Source of the DNA: Bradyrhizobium erythrophlei | Lineage (GTDB): Bacteria > Pseudomonadota > Alphaproteobacteria > Rhizobiales > Xanthobacteraceae | Direction of reading: 5' to 3' | Length of the DNA stretch: 64,000 nt | Assembly: GCA_900129675.1 (NCBI GenBank) | Contig: FSRD01000001.1 | Coordinates: 7,615,501 to 7,679,500 of the forward strand | Shown: positions 1 through 7,201 of the stretch, in pieces | Position numbering within the stretch: the first letter of the stretch is position 1 | How the letters are laid out: every line of letters starts with the position of its first letter | The notes under the pieces: model-generated | The model's input: the letters and a program-made list of their open reading frames with translations, nothing else | Told to the model about the DNA's origin: nothing | Databases searched by the model: none | Position numbers and translations under genes: made by a program

Positions 1-469
1 TCCGCCATCCCTGGCTGGGTGGCCCTCGCCGTTTGATCATGTACTTGTCAACGCTCGACTGCGCGACCTCAAACCCAAGCTTGAGCAGTTCGCCATGAAT
101 ACGCGGTGCTCCCCAAAGCTGATTTTCGACGCTCATCCGCCGGATCAGCGCGCGCAGCTCCGTCTCGATTTGTGGCCGCCCTCCCCGTGGACGAGACTTC
201 CAACGCCAGTAGCGCTGAAAGCCGCCCCGGTGCCAACACACGAGCGTCTCGGCCCGGACGATTGTGAGAACCTTCAGGATTGCTGGAAACCAGCGATACA
301 GCTGGATAAAGAACCAGCGATCATGGTTCGTGAGCCGGACGCGACCATGCGGCCTGCGCTTCAAGACAATCAACTGATGTCGAAGCACCGCGTTCTCAGC
401 TTCAAGCTGCAACTTCGACTTGAATGGCGAGGCCAGGACGGCCAGAACGAAACAGAACAGCCCGATCAT
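1..469 (-). CDS. IS integrase-type transposase, N-terminal part, runs off the left edge
   Basis: Read on the minus strand from an ATG at 467-469, an open frame continues without a stop to base 1. It begins MIGLFCFVLAVLASPF and contains NAVLRHQLIVL, DRWFF, GGRPQIETELRALIRRM and WGAPRIHGELLKLGF. This is the N-terminal helix-turn-helix part of an IS3/IS481-like integrase-type transposase; the catalytic DDE core would lie beyond the window. A shorter relic of the same family sits at 55138-55310, and a C-terminal part at 49907-50240. The upstream segment ends in a 20-base sequence shared with the 55.3 kb copy, taken as the element end. Family is clear from the motifs; whether the gene is complete cannot be seen. 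Confidence 0.8.
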   Translation of the reverse strand, partial: MIGLFCFVLAVLASPFKSKLQLEAENAVLRHQLIVLKRRPHGRVRLTNHDRWFFIQLYRWFPAILKVLTIVRAETLVCWHRGGFQRYWRWKSRPRGGRPQIETELRALIRRMSVENQLWGAPRIHGELLKLGFEVAQSSVDKYMIKRRGPPSQGWR

Positions 470-507
470 TCCGCCAGCTTAAGCGATTCCATCACCATCA
501 ACTCGGA

Positions 508-786
508 TTAGGTTTTCGGTACACACAGCGCGTTCGCGTCAATGCGCTGGGCATCGGATAGATCGATCGGACTGATGGAAACCATCTCCATCGTTGAACT
601 GCGCGGCGCTGCCGCCGGCACCATGATCATGGTGGCAACACGGCGGAACACGGCGAATGACAATCCTTCGATCATCTCCTCATCGGTGATGACCTCGTAG
701 GCGCCCGCAGGCAGCAAGCGATCGATGCCCTTGATCCGGAAAGGGTGTTTGAAGGTGATGGTTTCCCGCCGCGAGCGCATGGTCAT
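508..786 (-). CDS. small conserved hypothetical protein, 3' end replaced by an IS
   Basis: A 92-residue frame starting MTMRSRRETITF. The core (HPFRIKGIDRLLPAGAYEV, then VFRRVATMIMVP and SPIDLSDAQRIDA) looks like a small single-domain protein that I remember as common and unnamed in Bradyrhizobium. The start could equally be the second methionine (780). The last residues and the stop fall inside the IS terminal repeat at 511-530, so the natural C-terminus has probably been swapped for IS sequence. No catalytic motif or membrane segment is seen and no function can be given. Confidence 0.65.
   Translation of the reverse strand: MTMRSRRETITFKHPFRIKGIDRLLPAGAYEVITDEEMIEGLSFAVFRRVATMIMVPAAAPRSSTMEMVSISPIDLSDAQRIDANALCVPKT
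511..530. repeat. IS terminal sequence shared with 55354-55373
   Basis: The 20 bases here are identical to those at 55354-55373. In both places they lie about 42-44 bases upstream of the start codon of the same type of integrase gene, so they probably mark that end of the IS. Here they also contain the last codons and stop of the neighbouring small gene, so the insertion probably replaced that gene's 3' end. Confidence 0.6.
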
Positions 787-1126
787 GCCCGGCTGTCTTT
801 TCGCAAACCGTTCTACGCCGGTGCTCTAGTTGTGCACGCATTCAGCGTGCGCTCTTTCAGCCCGATTAGCTATCTCTTTCCCGCGGGACCGGCGTCGTCA
901 GGTCGAATAACCATCGGCTTGCCTTCCGCTTCCTCCAGCGTAAGGAGCCAATTCAGCATATATTGTGATCTACTCCCCTAAAACACCCCCGGTTTTGAGT
1001 AAAGTCCGTTCTCCCTGGAGACACTATCACGGACGTTGTCGAATCGACACCAAGGGCCAAATTGGAAATGAGCAGGATGAGTCCTCCACCAAGAGGGCAG
1101 CCCTGCCGGGGCAGCCGGGATAATCG
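787..1126. other. intergenic region, nothing recognised
   Basis: No frame here has convincing coding character on either strand; the open frames are short and lack a ribosome site. No clear terminator or operator was seen. Confidence 0.4.
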
Positions 1127-1273
1127 TCAGAGTGCGACCGTTTCCTCGACTACATGTTTCAGTGGCGTCACCTCAGCGGACAGGGGCATTCGCAGTTTGA
1201 GCTTGCCACCCTTCACCTCTCCGCTACGCACCAGGTTCTCAATTTCACGCTGCGATGTAACTCTGACGAGCAT
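1127..1273 (-). CDS. 48-residue hypothetical protein
   Basis: A short minus-strand frame from an ATG at 1271-1273 to a TGA at 1127-1129. It is preceded by a strong AGGAGGG ribosome site seven bases upstream. The peptide starts MLVRVTSQREIENLVRSGE and then has GGKLKLRMPLSAEV and a VVEETVAL end: amphipathic, with no cysteines and no membrane segment. The good ribosome site and ordered charge pattern argue for a real gene. It lies 117 bases beyond the stop of the MarR gene on the same strand and could be cotranscribed with it. Not recognised as a known family. Confidence 0.5.
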   Translation of the reverse strand: MLVRVTSQREIENLVRSGEVKGGKLKLRMPLSAEVTPLKHVVEETVAL

Positions 1274-1389
1274 GTTCTCGCCCTCCTAGCAGCAGTCCAC
1301 GGGGCACACGATTTTGCAGCGAATACAGCTCTCGTTGACAACGAAGGTCAATTAAGCGTCCTTTCAGCAGGCCGCAGCGGTGAACTCAT

Positions 1390-1992
1390 TCACGGTGTCC
1401 GTCCGTCCTCGCGGTGCTTGTTCATCGGTTGAAAATGGACGCACAGAAGATCTACGTCCGCTGGCCGAATCGGAACAGCGAGGAGCAGGCATTCAGCGGC
1501 CGACGGGCCCGTGCTCGGCAGGTTGCCGCACATCTCTCTGCCGAAGTACGTGCAGTCCGGGCAAACACCGAAGCGCCGATGGGCCCCACTCGTAGCTAGA
1601 GTGGACAGCACCTGGTGCAGGGCGCGACGCATCGCAGTTCGCTCTGTCGCGTCGAGCGAATCCACAGCGCGCACCAGAACCTCGAACGGATCGCGTGCTA
1701 GCGCTTTTTTGCCCTTGCTCGTCAGTCGCAGACTTACGCTTCGCCCGTCCGTCTTGAATGGCTGTCGGACCAAGTACCCACCCGCTTCAAGCGCCTTAAT
1801 GGCTTGTGTTGCGGTGCCACGGGTTGTCGCTTGAAATTCCGCGAAGGCCGACGGGGTCCGCGAGAACGGGTTGGCACGGGCGAAGAAGCGGAGCGCCATC
1901 CATTGGGCCGGACTGAGCTCGCCGTCATAGCCCTCAGCTTGTACGAGCCGTCCCACCTGCAGCAGGAGCTCTGCCGTTTCGCGCGCTGACAT
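1390..1992 (-). CDS. MarR-type winged-helix regulator with a C-terminal cysteine cluster
   Basis: A 200-residue protein. Residues about 20-125 form a MarR-like winged helix (LSPAQWMALRFFAR, then TTRGTATQAIKALEAGGYLV with the recognition helix, then the wing TDGRSVSLRLTSKGKKAL). The last 60 residues carry cysteines in VCPDCTYF, EMCGN, AAECLLL and LLCVHF, unusual for MarR proteins and suggesting a metal or Fe-S redox sensor. It diverges from rpoH, and two TTTCGAAA sites occupy the shared control region, so it probably represses itself and rpoH. The wing and helix are seen directly; the cofactor and target are inferred. Confidence 0.85.
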   Translation of the reverse strand: MSARETAELLLQVGRLVQAEGYDGELSPAQWMALRFFARANPFSRTPSAFAEFQATTRGTATQAIKALEAGGYLVRQPFKTDGRSVSLRLTSKGKKALARDPFEVLVRAVDSLDATERTAMRRALHQVLSTLATSGAHRRFGVCPDCTYFGREMCGNLPSTGPSAAECLLLAVPIRPADVDLLCVHFQPMNKHREDGRTP

Positions 1993-2018
1993 GCTTGCCT
2001 CTTCGAGATATAATAGCG

Positions 2019-2074
2019 TTTCGAAATTAACTTGACAACTAACTGATCGGGTGCAGATAATTTTGTTTCGAAAC
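2019..2074. promoter_or_regulatory. paired TTTCGAAA operators between MarR gene and rpoH
   Basis: TTTCGAAA occurs at 2019-2026 and again at 2066-2073; the second is extended to the perfect palindrome GTTTCGAAAC (2065-2074). The sites flank the predicted rpoH promoter and are 47 bases apart centre to centre. A dimeric MarR protein binding both would block that promoter. Confidence 0.6.
2032..2061 (+). promoter_or_regulatory. sigma-70-like promoter for rpoH
   Basis: TTGACA at 2032-2037 and GATAAT at 2056-2061, separated by 18 bases, upstream of the rpoH start at 2093 and enclosed by the two TTTCGAAA sites. Confidence 0.55.
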
Positions 2075-2092
2075 TAGTTTGAGGGCTTGATC

Positions 2093-2992
2093 ATGGCCCG
2101 CAACGCGGCCCTGCCGATCCTTACGGCCGAACCCGGCCTCACCCATTTTCTTGAGGAAATCCGGCGGTTCCCGATGTTGGAGCCCCAGGAAGAATACATG
2201 CTAGCCAAGCGCTGGCGCGAGCACGGCGATCGCGACGCGGCGCACAAGCTGGTCACCAGCCATCTGCGGCTCGTGACCAAGATCGCCAGGGACTATCGCG
2301 GCTACGGCCTGCCGATCTCCGAGGCGATCTCCGAGGGCAATGTCGGCCTGATGCAGGCGGTCGAGCGCTTCGAGCCCGAGAAGGGCTTCCGGTTCGCCAC
2401 CTACGCCGTGTGGTGGATCAAGGCGGCGATCCAGCAATATATCCTGCGCTCGTGGTCGCTGGTGAAGATGGGTACCTCGGCCAACCAGAAGAAGGTGTTC
2501 TTCAACCTGCGCAAGGCCCAGAGCAAAATCTCCGTATTCAACGATGGCGATATGCGGCCGGACCAGGTGAAGATCATCGCCCGGCGGATCGGCGTCACCG
2601 AAACGGACGTGATTTACATGAACCGGCGGCTCGGCGGCGACGCCTCGCTCAACGCCGCGATCCGCGAGGACGGCGATTCCGGCGAGTGGCAAGACCGGCT
2701 GGTGGACGACTCCCCGGACCAGGAGACGACGCTCGCCGCGAGCGAGGAGTTCGATAACCGCCGCAAGACGCTGTCCGATGCGCTCACCGTGCTCAACAAG
2801 CGCGAGCGGCGCATCTTCGAGACGCGTCGGCTCGCCGAGGAACAGATCACGCTCGTGGAGCTGGCTGAGGAATTTGGCGTCTCGCGCGAGCGCGTGCGCC
2901 AGATCGAGGTGAGCGCCTTCGCGAAGGTGCAGAACGCAGTGAAGCACCGCGTCGCGGCGGTGGCAACCCCGGCGCCTCTGCAGGTGCGTTAG
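2093..2992 (+). CDS. rpoH: RNA polymerase heat-shock sigma factor RpoH
   Basis: About 299 residues, the normal length for RpoH. Region 1.2/2 is clear (EEYMLAKRWREHGD, then AHKLVTSHLRLVTKIARDY and GLPISEAISEGNVGLMQAVERF). Region 2.4 has GFRFATYAVWWIKAAIQQYI, and the RpoH box is LVKMGTSANQKKVFFNLR. Region 4.2 is VELAEEFGVSRERVRQIEV. It directs core RNA polymerase to heat-shock promoters. I chose ATG 2093 because GAGGG lies seven bases upstream; a TTG at 2087 is possible. Divergence from a cysteine-rich MarR repressor suggests this copy answers a redox or metabolite signal rather than heat alone. Confidence 0.95.
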   Translation: MARNAALPILTAEPGLTHFLEEIRRFPMLEPQEEYMLAKRWREHGDRDAAHKLVTSHLRLVTKIARDYRGYGLPISEAISEGNVGLMQAVERFEPEKGFRFATYAVWWIKAAIQQYILRSWSLVKMGTSANQKKVFFNLRKAQSKISVFNDGDMRPDQVKIIARRIGVTETDVIYMNRRLGGDASLNAAIREDGDSGEWQDRLVDDSPDQETTLAASEEFDNRRKTLSDALTVLNKRERRIFETRRLAEEQITLVELAEEFGVSRERVRQIEVSAFAKVQNAVKHRVAAVATPAPLQVR

Positions 2993-3002
2993 CTTCCAAC
3001 CC

Positions 3003-3019
3003 TCTCCCGTGGCGGGAGA
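3003..3019 (+). terminator. small hairpin after rpoH
   Basis: TCTCCCG, three-base loop, CGGGAGA, eleven bases after the rpoH stop. There is no U-run after it, so it may only stabilise the message end. Confidence 0.4.
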
Positions 3020-3172
3020 AACTGACGGTGGACGTGTCGCTATGGGTACGTTTTACGACAACCGAACGACGCGAGAGGGGCGCCGCTCACCGGGTGCTGA
3101 TCGAGCCCTCGCTCGACGATCCATGCACGGCACTTTGTGTCATCGATCGGGCGCCTAAGCCACGCGCTGCAG

Positions 3173-3409
3173 ATGGAACGTTATCCGACGTTTCATAATG
3201 AAGTCGGGGTGCCGATCGTGCGCATTGGCTGCCGCGAGTTCAAGTGCATCGGGGATAAACCGCCGCAAGATCACCCACACATCTACCTCAAGATGGTCCA
3301 TGCCAGTGAGATCGTCTGCCCCTATTGCTCTACGCTATTCCGCTTCGATCCGAGCTTGGGCGCATACGAAGCTGATCCGGCAGATTGTGCTTACGGTAAT
3401 AGGGACTGA
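3173..3409 (+). CDS. CHCC-type zinc-finger protein
   Basis: About 78 residues from ATG 3173 (a GTG at 3137 would add 12). It carries EFKCIGDKPPQDHPHIYLKM followed by IVCPYCSTLFRFD. The cysteine, histidine, CxxC order is that of the zf-CHCC family, related to the mitochondrial complex I subunit NDUFS6, which binds one zinc. Length and layout match the bacterial members. The bacterial role is not established; an accessory role with respiratory or Fe-S proteins is only a guess from the family. Confidence 0.85.
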   Translation: MERYPTFHNEVGVPIVRIGCREFKCIGDKPPQDHPHIYLKMVHASEIVCPYCSTLFRFDPSLGAYEADPADCAYGNRD

Positions 3410-3497
3410 GTTGAAAAGCAGCAAACGCTGGTTCCTTCGTCATGCCGGCCGCAGCCAACCAGCGCCAGGCGCCATCGTCCCGCAGTCTCGGCGCGGT

Positions 3498-3956
3498 TCA
3501 TGATGGCCACGAACGATCCGAATTCGGCAGGATGCAAGCGTCGCGACGGCCAAACCAGCGATAGCGGTTGCGCGCGACCAAGTCATAGATCGCGTCGCGG
3601 ATCACACGTGGGATGAATTGGAAGATCCATGTCCACTGCCAGCGCGGAAGCTCGCGCGCAATGCGCAGCACGGCTTCGGATTCTACATAGGCCTGGCCGC
3701 TCGCCAAGAAGGCAAAGGAATCCGGGTGATCAGGATCGATGCCGATCTGCTCAGCGAGCGGACGTCCCTCGGCCAACTGGATCGGAACGAAGCGAAAATA
3801 GCCGTGGCGATCACGTTTGCTCACGAAGCGGCAGCCGCGAGAGCATAGGACGCATACGCCGTCGAACAGGATCAGGCCGTGCGGCGAGTTGATGCCGCCA
3901 GGACTTTTTGGGTCAACGACGATTGACTGCTCCGCCTGCATGGAACAAGCAAACAC
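3498..3956 (-). CDS. DCC-family thiol-disulfide oxidoreductase-like protein (DUF393)
   Basis: 152 residues or slightly fewer; the second methionine (MQAEQSIVV, seven residues in) may be the start. The defining motif LILFDGVCVLCSRGC is present near residue 30, giving the D-x-x-C-x-x-C active-site-like signature. It is followed by FRFVPIQ, a YVESEAVLRI stretch and the family's RNRYRWFGRRDAC ending. The cysteine pair suggests a dithiol redox role; substrates are unknown for the family. It stands alone, converging with the zinc-finger gene. Confidence 0.85.
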   Translation of the reverse strand: MFACSMQAEQSIVVDPKSPGGINSPHGLILFDGVCVLCSRGCRFVSKRDRHGYFRFVPIQLAEGRPLAEQIGIDPDHPDSFAFLASGQAYVESEAVLRIARELPRWQWTWIFQFIPRVIRDAIYDLVARNRYRWFGRRDACILPNSDRSWPS

Positions 3957-4304
3957 CCGCGGGACGGCCGGCGCAACAGGGGTGGTCGTCCCTTAGAGCC
4001 TTTCTCGAAGTGGCTGCCGACATCACTGATGACCGAGCACTGGGCGGCAACCTCCGCCTCATTCGATCACCTCGCCGACGCTGCGCTCGCCCACGCCAAC
4101 GCGGTGATCGAATGACCGGGTCCGTGAGGTCGATATCCCGATTCCGATGCCGACGCGCGCGGGCGTGGCCATTGCCCAAACGCTTATCGCGTCGGTCTAT
4201 GGAAGATGGGCGCTGGTAGATTAGTGCGCTCATGCAGCCCTCGCTTGTAGGGGGCCGGATAAACCACCATATGTTAGTCTCACCCCCGTCTGAGGACCAT
4301 TCTC
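3957..4304. other. intergenic region without a supported gene
   Basis: Open frames on both strands here (about 3910-4230) are arginine-rich, overlap each other and have no ribosome site, the usual look of GC-rich noncoding DNA. Nothing else was recognised. Confidence 0.4.
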
Positions 4305-4556
4305 ATGGTTGTTGCTGGCGGCGATTACGTCCATTTCGTTGTGGAGTACGGCGGCAAAATCGAAAAGTGCCGGGTAACGGAGACTGCCCTTCTGAACAGA
4401 GAGCGTATGAGCAGAAAGGACGCAGGCCATGTACAGCTGATCGCTATCTTTGTAAGGCACCGAGCCGAGATCGAACATCTCGCTCTCGCGAAGTTGCAGC
4501 GGGAGGGGCACTCTGACCGCGGTGTTGTAGTGACCACTGAGGATCTGAACCCTTGA
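4305..4556 (+). CDS. DUF1488-like small protein
   Basis: 83 residues from ATG 4305 with TGAGGA upstream. It begins with GGDYVHFVVEYGGKIEKCRVT and ends with RHRAEIEHLALAKLQ and DRGVVVTTEDL. This matches the DUF1488 pattern as I remember it: a short beta part around an aromatic-Gly motif, then an R-x-x-I-E-x-x-A helix and a final V-x-x-x-x-D-L. Members are small, common in rhizobia and of unknown function. The opposite-strand frame at 4230-4655 is taken as a shadow. Confidence 0.55.
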   Translation: MVVAGGDYVHFVVEYGGKIEKCRVTETALLNRERMSRKDAGHVQLIAIFVRHRAEIEHLALAKLQREGHSDRGVVVTTEDLNP

Positions 4557-4647
4557 TGCAGGCTGGCTGTTCGACGCCCTCGCTTGCGCAAGCGACGACG
4601 TGGCCACTAGCTGTTGAGCGGCGATGACGTGAAAACGGAGAAGCCGT

Positions 4648-4896
4648 ATGAACAAGACGCGGATATCGATAGAAGAACTAAGAACTGAAGCAAGTCGCTC
4701 TCAGGGAAATCCGCACTTACCCTGGATGCGAGGGTGTATCCGCCGTCGGCATTTATCCCGTCACAGATGAGGTGGTCGAAAGCAATTGGTCTGTCCAAGT
4801 CGTAAGCGGCGAAGGCGTTGACCCCAAGGCACAAACCGCGCTGCGATTTAGGCCAAGCACAAGTTTCGTCACGAATACAATCTGTTGACAGGTTAG
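4648..4896 (+). pseudogene. frameshifted small protein relic
   Basis: ATG 4648 opens MNKTRISIEELRTEAS. The frame then breaks near 4690, apparently by four extra bases. The next frame gives VALREIRTYPGCEGVSAV, then VVESNWSVQVVSGEG. A second shift near 4868 restores RHEYNLLTG with a stop at 4894-4896. Read together, the three pieces resemble a small rhizobial family I remember, with an ELR start, an I-R-x-x-P-G-C-E-G core and an L-R-x-x-Y-x-L end. Two separate shifts make real decay more likely than one read error. Confidence 0.5.
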
Positions 4897-4921
4897 GCCA
4901 CTCATGTCGGCATCAAGCGCC

Positions 4922-5083
4922 TTAGTTCTTTCTGGGCGGCGGTTCGTTCTCTACTTCCTCTGCCAGTAGCTTTAAAAGCTTCTCCTGCCGCGCGTCAGCT
5001 TTCGCTGCCGCTGCTTCCGATGCAGCAACGAGACTGCGATAGAGCTTAAGGTTTTGCCGGCGAATGAAAAATTGATGTTCCAT
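4922..5083 (-). CDS. small helical hypothetical protein
   Basis: 53 residues starting MEHQFFIRRQNLKLYRSL; ATG 5081-5083 has AGGAGG five bases upstream, so the longer frame reaching 5104 is not needed. The rest is an alanine- and lysine-rich helix (DARQEKLLKLLAEEVE) with a polar tail. The H-x-F-x-R-R-x-N-L-K-L-Y-R start recurs, from memory, in many small Bradyrhizobium proteins of unknown role. No membrane segment. Confidence 0.7.
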   Translation of the reverse strand: MEHQFFIRRQNLKLYRSLVAASEAAAAKADARQEKLLKLLAEEVENEPPPRKN

Positions 5084-5282
5084 AGCTACCTCCTCTGAGG
5101 GCATGGACCGAAGCGCATCGTGCGCTTAAGAATGGAGGATGGGACGTGTCGAGCACGTATGTCTGCCGGAACGATCGAGGAAGACGACGACAAGCTGGGG
5201 CAAGCCGTCACCAACATGGCACTGACATCGCTCAAGCGGTTAGTTGGGCGGCAAGCAGTCATTACGACGGGCACAAGCCGGG

Positions 5283-5567
5283 ATGCCGCTTGCCGGCGCT
5301 TACGGCGTTGTAAATACGGTCAGCCTCTACGTCGAGCACGGACAGGAGACTTTTCATGCCATTCACGTCGAGGCGAGCAGTTCGTTTTCATTAGCGTTGC
5401 GGATCTCTTTGTTAGCCGCCGCTCTGCTCGCCGCTCTGGTTTGGATTTTGCGCCTGTTGGTCAGGCGTCTGATTCGGGTTCTGGCCGGACTTAGCGGACT
5501 AATCGCCCTGTCGATTTTGCTGACCATACTTGTTGGGATCATTCTGTTTGTCATCCCGTCTCCCTAA
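5283..5567 (+). CDS. small membrane protein, two predicted helices
   Basis: 94 residues from ATG 5283. The first 45 are polar. Two hydrophobic spans follow (LRISLLAAALLAALVWIL, then LSGLIALSILLTILVGIILF) separated by LLVRRLIRV, so the basic loop probably lies in the cytoplasm. No family was recognised. The N-terminal part is uncertain because it overlaps another frame; the membrane part is convincing by composition. Confidence 0.45.
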   Translation: MPLAGAYGVVNTVSLYVEHGQETFHAIHVEASSSFSLALRISLLAAALLAALVWILRLLVRRLIRVLAGLSGLIALSILLTILVGIILFVIPSP

Positions 5568-5684
5568 TGGTCGGGAACATATGACAACCGAGCATACGGA
5601 GGTTCGTTCCGGCAAATCAAAAAGAAAGCCCATCAATTCAAATGTGGCAGACCACGTGCTAATTATCGCGACCTTTGCCTTCAG

Positions 5685-5852
5685 TTACCCCCTCGTGCTA
5701 AGCGACACGTCCAACATATGCATATGCGCTTTTACTGTTGTCGCACCCGGAGTGCGATTCAATGCCTTTGCGATTTCCGTAGCGCCGGCTTTTTGCGTTG
5801 CTAGAAACTTTAGTTGACCGATATCCGTTGCGGTCCAGGGCGGGAACTTCGT
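5685..5852 (-). pseudogene. HTH protein relic lacking a normal start codon
   Basis: A minus-strand frame ends at TAA 5685-5687 and reads KFPPWTATDIGQLKFLATQK, then AGATEIAKALNRTP and TTVKAHMHML. The ATEIAKALNRTPGATTVKA part is a textbook helix-turn-helix. A ribosome-like AAGGA lies where expected, but the codon at the start position (5850-5852) is ACG and an in-frame TAA lies two codons further up. A single T-to-C change from ATG would explain this. Either the gene is dead or it uses a very weak start. Confidence 0.5.
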
Positions 5853-6185
5853 TTTTCCTTAGCCAACCCAGCATCGCCGCGTTCACCTCTCGCGCCTAGC
5901 CGGGTCTCGTGTGTGATCGTCCCGCCGTCATCCGGATTATTTAGAGGCTGAAAACCGGGCTTGGGCAACTATCTCACGCAGTAAGCCTGTTAGGAACGCT
6001 GTCCAAATTGGTCGCGACGCCGCCACCAGCTGCGCGCGACACGAACGCTTGCCGATTCATCGAGCGATGGAGCGCAGGTTTTGGGCGATAGCCCGAGCTT
6101 CGACTCGTCTTACGCGCCGCGCAGTCAAGTCGCCGAGCCCCAGAATGTGCTCAGGCGCGCTCCCGCCGCAATTGCTTCAGTTGAA
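5853..6185. other. intergenic region, nothing recognised
   Basis: No coding frame with support on either strand. It separates the HTH relic from usg; both are on the minus strand. Confidence 0.4.
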
Positions 6186-6470
6186 TTAGTGCAACCGGAA
6201 CACGCCGTCGATAGCGTGCAGCTCGGCAGGCTTGATGAGTTTCGAGTGCGCAACGGTAACTGCGAACAGGGGTCCTTCGAGCTTTGTTTCCCAGAACGCG
6301 AGGAAATCCTTTAGCGCCGGGAAATTTGGAAACATATCGTAGTCCTGCCAGACGTAAGTTTGCAGCAACCAGCGACGATCCGGACGGCGATAAACGATTT
6401 CCGCTGTCGTCAGTCCGTAGCCCAAGACCCGCTTCCTGAAATCCTTGGAAACCGCATCTTTCTCGACCAT
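6186..6470 (-). CDS. usg: Usg family protein
   Basis: 94 residues from the ATG at 6468-6470, which has GGAGG five bases upstream; ten further residues are in frame upstream but are not needed. Family hallmarks are DFRKRVLGYGLTTAEIVYR, LLQTYVWQDYDMFPNFPAL and VAHSKLIKPAELHAIDGVF. Usg is a small alphaproteobacterial and gammaproteobacterial protein named for its position upstream of other genes; its role is not settled. Length and motifs are intact. Confidence 0.9.
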   Translation of the reverse strand: MVEKDAVSKDFRKRVLGYGLTTAEIVYRRPDRRWLLQTYVWQDYDMFPNFPALKDFLAFWETKLEGPLFAVTVAHSKLIKPAELHAIDGVFRLH

Positions 6471-6648
6471 TGCAACCTCCAGCCCAAGCTGAAAAAGCAA
6501 TGCATGATTCTCGCGCCAAAAATGAAAACGTTCAATAGGTCATAGTAATCAACGCGCTAGCAGCATGTTACTTCGCCTGCTAGCAAGCGCCCCCGATCGC
6601 CCCTCTTCTAGAAACTCAAGTCGCAGTCAAACATCGTGGGCCGAAGCC

Positions 6649-6676
6649 CTTGCGCCCCCGCGCCACAGGCTTATGT
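6649..6676 (+). promoter_or_regulatory. possible RpoH-type promoter of groESL
   Basis: CTTGCG at 6649-6654 and CTTATG at 6670-6675, 15 bases apart, lie just upstream of the CIRCE element. The CTTG core and short spacer fit heat-shock sigma promoters; the -10 match is only moderate. Confidence 0.35.
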
Positions 6677-6685
6677 GAAGAGCGC

Positions 6686-6712
6686 CTAGCACTCGTTCAT
6701 CGCGACTGCCAA
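6686..6712 (+). promoter_or_regulatory. CIRCE element (HrcA operator) upstream of groES
   Basis: Left arm CTAGCACTC (6686-6694), nine-base spacer, right arm GACTGCCAA (6704-6712). The consensus is TTAGCACTC-N9-GAGTGCTAA, so the left arm has one mismatch and the right arm two, with exact N9 spacing. HrcA binding here would repress groESL without stress. Confidence 0.8.
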
Positions 6713-6746
6713 TCCAGAAATAATCACAAAAGCCAAGGAGGATCGC

Positions 6747-7064
6747 ATGAAATTCCGTCCGCTCCACGACCGCGTCGTGGTCAAACGCATCGATGCCGAA
6801 GACAAAACCGCAGGCGGCATCATCATTCCGGACAGTGCCAAGGAAAAGCCCTCGCAGGGCGAAATCGTCGCCGTCGGCCCGGGTGGCCGTGACGAAGCCG
6901 GCAAGCTGATCCCGATCGATCTCAAGGTTGGCGACCGCGTGCTGTTCGGCAAATGGTCCGGCACCGAGGTCAAGCTCGATGGTCAGGAACTGCTGATCAT
7001 GAAGGAAAGCGACATCATGGGCGTCCTCACCGACGTTCCCGCCGCCAAGAAGAAGGCCGCTTAA
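6747..7064 (+). CDS. groES: co-chaperonin GroES
   Basis: 105 residues, normal length. The protein starts MKFRPLHDRVVVKRIDAEDK and has the mobile loop TAGGIIIPDSAKEKPSQGEI, the GPGGRDEAGK turn and the VKLDGQELLIMKESDIMGVL end. Seven copies cap the GroEL cavity. AGGAGG lies seven bases before the ATG. First gene of a two-gene operon with groEL, under CIRCE and probably RpoH control. Confidence 0.97.
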   Translation: MKFRPLHDRVVVKRIDAEDKTAGGIIIPDSAKEKPSQGEIVAVGPGGRDEAGKLIPIDLKVGDRVLFGKWSGTEVKLDGQELLIMKESDIMGVLTDVPAAKKKAA

Positions 7065-7080
7065 GCGCTTTAGCCCGTTC

Positions 7081-7124
7081 CCTCATCCTGAGGAGCCGGC
7101 GCAGCCGGCGTCTCGAAGGAAGAG
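7081..7124. repeat. palindromic intergenic repeat inside groESL
   Basis: CTCATCCTGAGGAGC, then GCCGGCGCAGCCGGC, then GTCTCGAAGGAAGAGG. I remember this layout as a dispersed intergenic repeat of Bradyrhizobium and Rhodopseudomonas. The inner GCCGGC/GCCGGC arms form a hairpin that could tune GroES to GroEL expression. Confidence 0.55.
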
Positions 7125-7201
7125 GCCTGCAATCCAAATCTCATCCCTCAGGAATCCGCCCAGTCGCGCGGACCTCGGGATCTGGGAATACGGAGATCAT
7201 T

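Noticed and set aside
2201..2947. 248-residue frame antisense to rpoH
   Set aside because: Fully inside rpoH on the other strand; composition is that of a shadow, with no motif or ribosome site.
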